Assembly (NCBI GenBank): GCA_934525325.1
Contig: CAKSZE010000069.1
Location: forward strand, 1-7,278
From: an uncultured Faecalibacterium sp.
GTDB lineage: Bacteria; Bacillota; Clostridia; Oscillospirales; Ruminococcaceae
DNA length: 7,278 nt
Direction of reading: 5' to 3'
Every line of letters begins with the position of its first letter. The stretch's first letter is position 1. Position numbers and translations under genes: made by a program. Below are positions 6,294 to 7,278 of the stretch, piece by piece. Under the pieces are notes generated by a model. The model was given only the letters and a program-made list of their open reading frames with translations, made no database searches and had not been told where the DNA came from.

Positions 6294-6303
6294 TGAATAT
6301 TCA
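6294..6303. repeat. 10-bp perfect palindrome upstream of panT
   Basis: TGAATATTCA reads the same on both strands. It lies about 80 bases before the panT start, at the left edge of the leader hairpins and downstream of a CTGACA (6268-6273) that resembles a -35. It could be a repressor site or part of a weak -10 region. The 8 to 10-bp size means chance is possible. Confidence 0.35.
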
Positions 6304-6373
6304 CCTAAAACCCGCACAGAGCGGGCAGGTTTGCGCCGTATCCGACAACAAAGGGCGGAACGGCAGCAGGAGG
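6303..6373 (+). ncRNA. Candidate cis-regulatory leader of panT: two tandem hairpins abutting the ribosome binding site
   Basis: Hairpin 1 (6303-6330): ACCT/AGGT and CCCGC/GCGGG stems separated by an AAAA/C internal loop, with the five-base loop ACAGA. Hairpin 2 (6333-6367): eleven base pairs in three blocks (GC/GC, GCCGT/ACGGC, TCCG/CGGA) interrupted by single unpaired adenosines at 6365 and 6340 on opposite strands, with an 11-base loop. The Shine-Dalgarno AGGAGG (6368-6373) starts at the next base, so folding could affect translation. No T-run follows either stem, so control would be translational rather than by termination. A single stem with two bulged adenosines, often in tandem, is how I recall the described pan RNA motif found upstream of pantothenate synthesis genes. 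I cannot confirm a consensus match from memory. Confidence 0.45.
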
Positions 6374-6384
6374 AAAATTGAATT

Positions 6385-6984
6385 ATGAAGAATACCAATA
6401 CTAAGACGCTGACTCGTGTGGCCCTGCTGGTGGCCATTGAACTGGTGATGAAGCTTGTCGGTCTGGGCAGTGTGCCCATGGGCCCGCTGTACATGAGCTT
6501 CCTCACCCTGCCCATTGCCGTGGGCGCCATCACCATGGGCCCCGCCGTGGGTGCGCTGCTGGGCGGCGTGTTCGGCGCTGTGAGCTTCTACGATGCCATC
6601 ACCGGCGCATCTGCCATGACCGGCGCACTGTTCCAGGTCAGCCCGCTGAACACCTTTATCCTGTGCGTGGGTATGCGTATGCTCATGGGTCTGTGCTGCG
6701 GCCTGATCTTCAAGGCTCTGCAGAAGCTGGACAAGTCCCGCACCTGGAGCTACATCCTCAGCGCCATGACCGCACCCGCCCTGAACACCCTGTTCTTCAT
6801 GGGCTACATCGTGCTGGCTTTCTACGGCTGCGACTATGTGCAGAATCTGGTGTCCGTCAAGGGCGCTGCCAACCCCTTCATGTTCGTGGTGCTGCTGGTT
6901 GGCGTGCAGGGCGTAGCCGAATTTCTGGTGTCCGGCATTCTGGGCGGCATCGTCGCCCGCGCCGTGGCAAAGTTCCTGAAGTAA
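6385..6984 (+). CDS. panT: ECF transporter S-component, probably pantothenate-specific (PanT)
   Basis: Membrane substrate-binding subunit of an energy-coupling factor importer, which docks on a shared EcfA-EcfA'-EcfT module to bring in a vitamin. The 199-residue protein has about six hydrophobic segments (roughly 10-28, 36-50, 52-68, 85-110, 122-147, 163-190) and a short polar N-terminus. Helix 1 has the alanine motif AxxxA (Ala13, Ala17 in RVALLVAIE) used by S-components to contact EcfT. Length and topology fit the S-component family. Pantothenate is inferred from clustering with coaX and coaBC; the binding residues cannot be read from sequence alone. The ATG at 6385 follows AGGAGG (6368-6373) at 11 bases. 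A 140-bp gap with structured leader RNA separates it from the oxidoreductase gene. No EcfA or EcfT gene is present, which fits the group II arrangement with the module encoded elsewhere. Confidence 0.85.
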   Translation: MKNTNTKTLTRVALLVAIELVMKLVGLGSVPMGPLYMSFLTLPIAVGAITMGPAVGALLGGVFGAVSFYDAITGASAMTGALFQVSPLNTFILCVGMRMLMGLCCGLIFKALQKLDKSRTWSYILSAMTAPALNTLFFMGYIVLAFYGCDYVQNLVSVKGAANPFMFVVLLVGVQGVAEFLVSGILGGIVARAVAKFLK

Positions 6985-7042
6985 GCCCGGCTGCGCTCCA
7001 TGTCAGGGCGGCGCATCCGTGTTTAGAATAGAAAAATGAATG

Positions 7043-7073
7043 CTCCTCCGGCAACCCGCCGGGGGAGTTTTTT
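7043..7073 (+). terminator. Rho-independent terminator of the coaX-panT run
   Basis: CTCCTCCGGC (7043-7052) pairs with GCCGGGGGAG (7058-7067) with one T-G wobble around a five-base loop, followed immediately by six T. It lies 58 bases after the panT stop codon. Confidence 0.93.
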
Positions 7074-7100
7074 GTTGAATGCCACTGGCCGCCGAGAGAT

Positions 7101-7239
7101 GTTCTCTTTTGACACCAAAAGAGAACCAGAAAAGCGTGCGCTTTGCGGGGGAAGTTTCTGCTTGCCACAAGCGTGCAAAGACGCTCCGCTGGGCCAGAGG
7201 CAGGGAGGGGTGTTCCGAGTCCCCCCTCCCTACCTCTGG
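7101..7239. repeat. Multi-hairpin non-coding element, possible dispersed repeat or structured RNA
   Basis: The last 205 bases after the panT terminator contain no convincing gene but much folding potential. Hairpin A (7101-7126) is a perfect 11-bp stem, GTTCTCTTTTG with CAAAAGAGAAC, around ACAC. Region B (7134-7184) has CTTTGC/GCAAAG arms with outer GCGT/ACGC pairs, an inner GCTTG-CCA-CAAGC hairpin and two copies of AAGCGTGC (7132-7139, 7169-7176). Hairpin C (7194-7239) pairs CCAGAGGCAGGGAGGGG with CCCCTCCCTACCTCTGG over 17 positions with one C-A mismatch. Elements with a TTCTCTTTTG/CAAAAGAGAA head are, as I recall, scattered between genes in gut Firmicutes; repeat status here is inferred. 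Short open frames across it look like chance. Confidence 0.5.
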
Positions 7240-7278
7240 ACTCCACCCACCCCGCAATGCAACAACTGCGACCGCCGC

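Noticed and set aside
5027..6304. A 425-codon open frame on the - strand opposite the oxidoreductase (and a similar one at 4348-5358 opposite coaX)
   Set aside because: Compositional shadows of well-supported + strand genes with no ribosome binding site or recognisable motif.
7003..7257. Short minus-strand open frames over the right-end hairpins
   Set aside because: They run through a terminator and palindromic DNA, have no ribosome binding site and translate to compositionally odd peptides typical of repeat elements.
1..7278. CRISPR array, tRNA, rRNA, transposase or phage genes
   Set aside because: No evenly spaced direct repeats of suitable length, no cloverleaf or rRNA-like sequence seen, and no recombinase or phage-like protein in any frame.

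Overview
The window reads as ordinary chromosomal DNA of a moderately GC-rich, low-GC-phylum (Firmicutes) gut anaerobe, most likely a Faecalibacterium-like member of the Oscillospiraceae/Ruminococcaceae. The basis is the Firmicutes-type protein sequences, strong AGGAGG-type ribosome binding sites, third codon positions rich in G/C, and an S-component of an ECF vitamin transporter. The genus is an inference and was not tested by a search.

Layout, left to right. (1) 1-612: the 3' end of a gene for an xxxLxxG heptad-repeat surface/envelope protein, followed by a long hairpin. (2) 800-1320: a complete type II toxin-antitoxin operon on the + strand, with a RelB/DinJ-type antitoxin and a YoeB-type endoribonuclease toxin. 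It has its own promoter region full of repeats and ends in a 20-bp bidirectional terminator. (3) 1391-4157, - strand: coaBC then murC, separated by 181 bp that may hold a separate murC promoter. (4) 4158-4341: a divergent promoter region. (5) 4342-6984, + strand: coaX, a Gfo/Idh/MocA-family oxidoreductase, and an ECF transporter S-component (putative PanT), closed by a canonical Rho-independent terminator. (6) 7074-7278: non-coding DNA with several strong hairpins, probably a dispersed repeat or structured RNA element.

Together the central genes form a vitamin B5-to-coenzyme A salvage block. PanT would bring in pantothenate and CoaX (type III pantothenate kinase) would phosphorylate it. CoaBC would then add cysteine and decarboxylate to 4'-phosphopantetheine. 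The block is expressed outward from one 184-bp divergent intergenic region. No pantothenate synthesis gene (panB, panC, panD, panE) is in the window, so the arrangement fits uptake rather than synthesis. The oxidoreductase between coaX and panT has no assigned substrate. MurC, downstream of coaBC, belongs to peptidoglycan precursor synthesis and stands apart from other mur genes here.

The most interesting non-coding signal is the leader just before panT. Two tandem hairpins, the second with two single bulged adenosines on opposite strands, end directly against the Shine-Dalgarno sequence, making a candidate cis-regulatory RNA for a pantothenate transporter. I see no CRISPR array, rRNA, tRNA, transposase or prophage gene.
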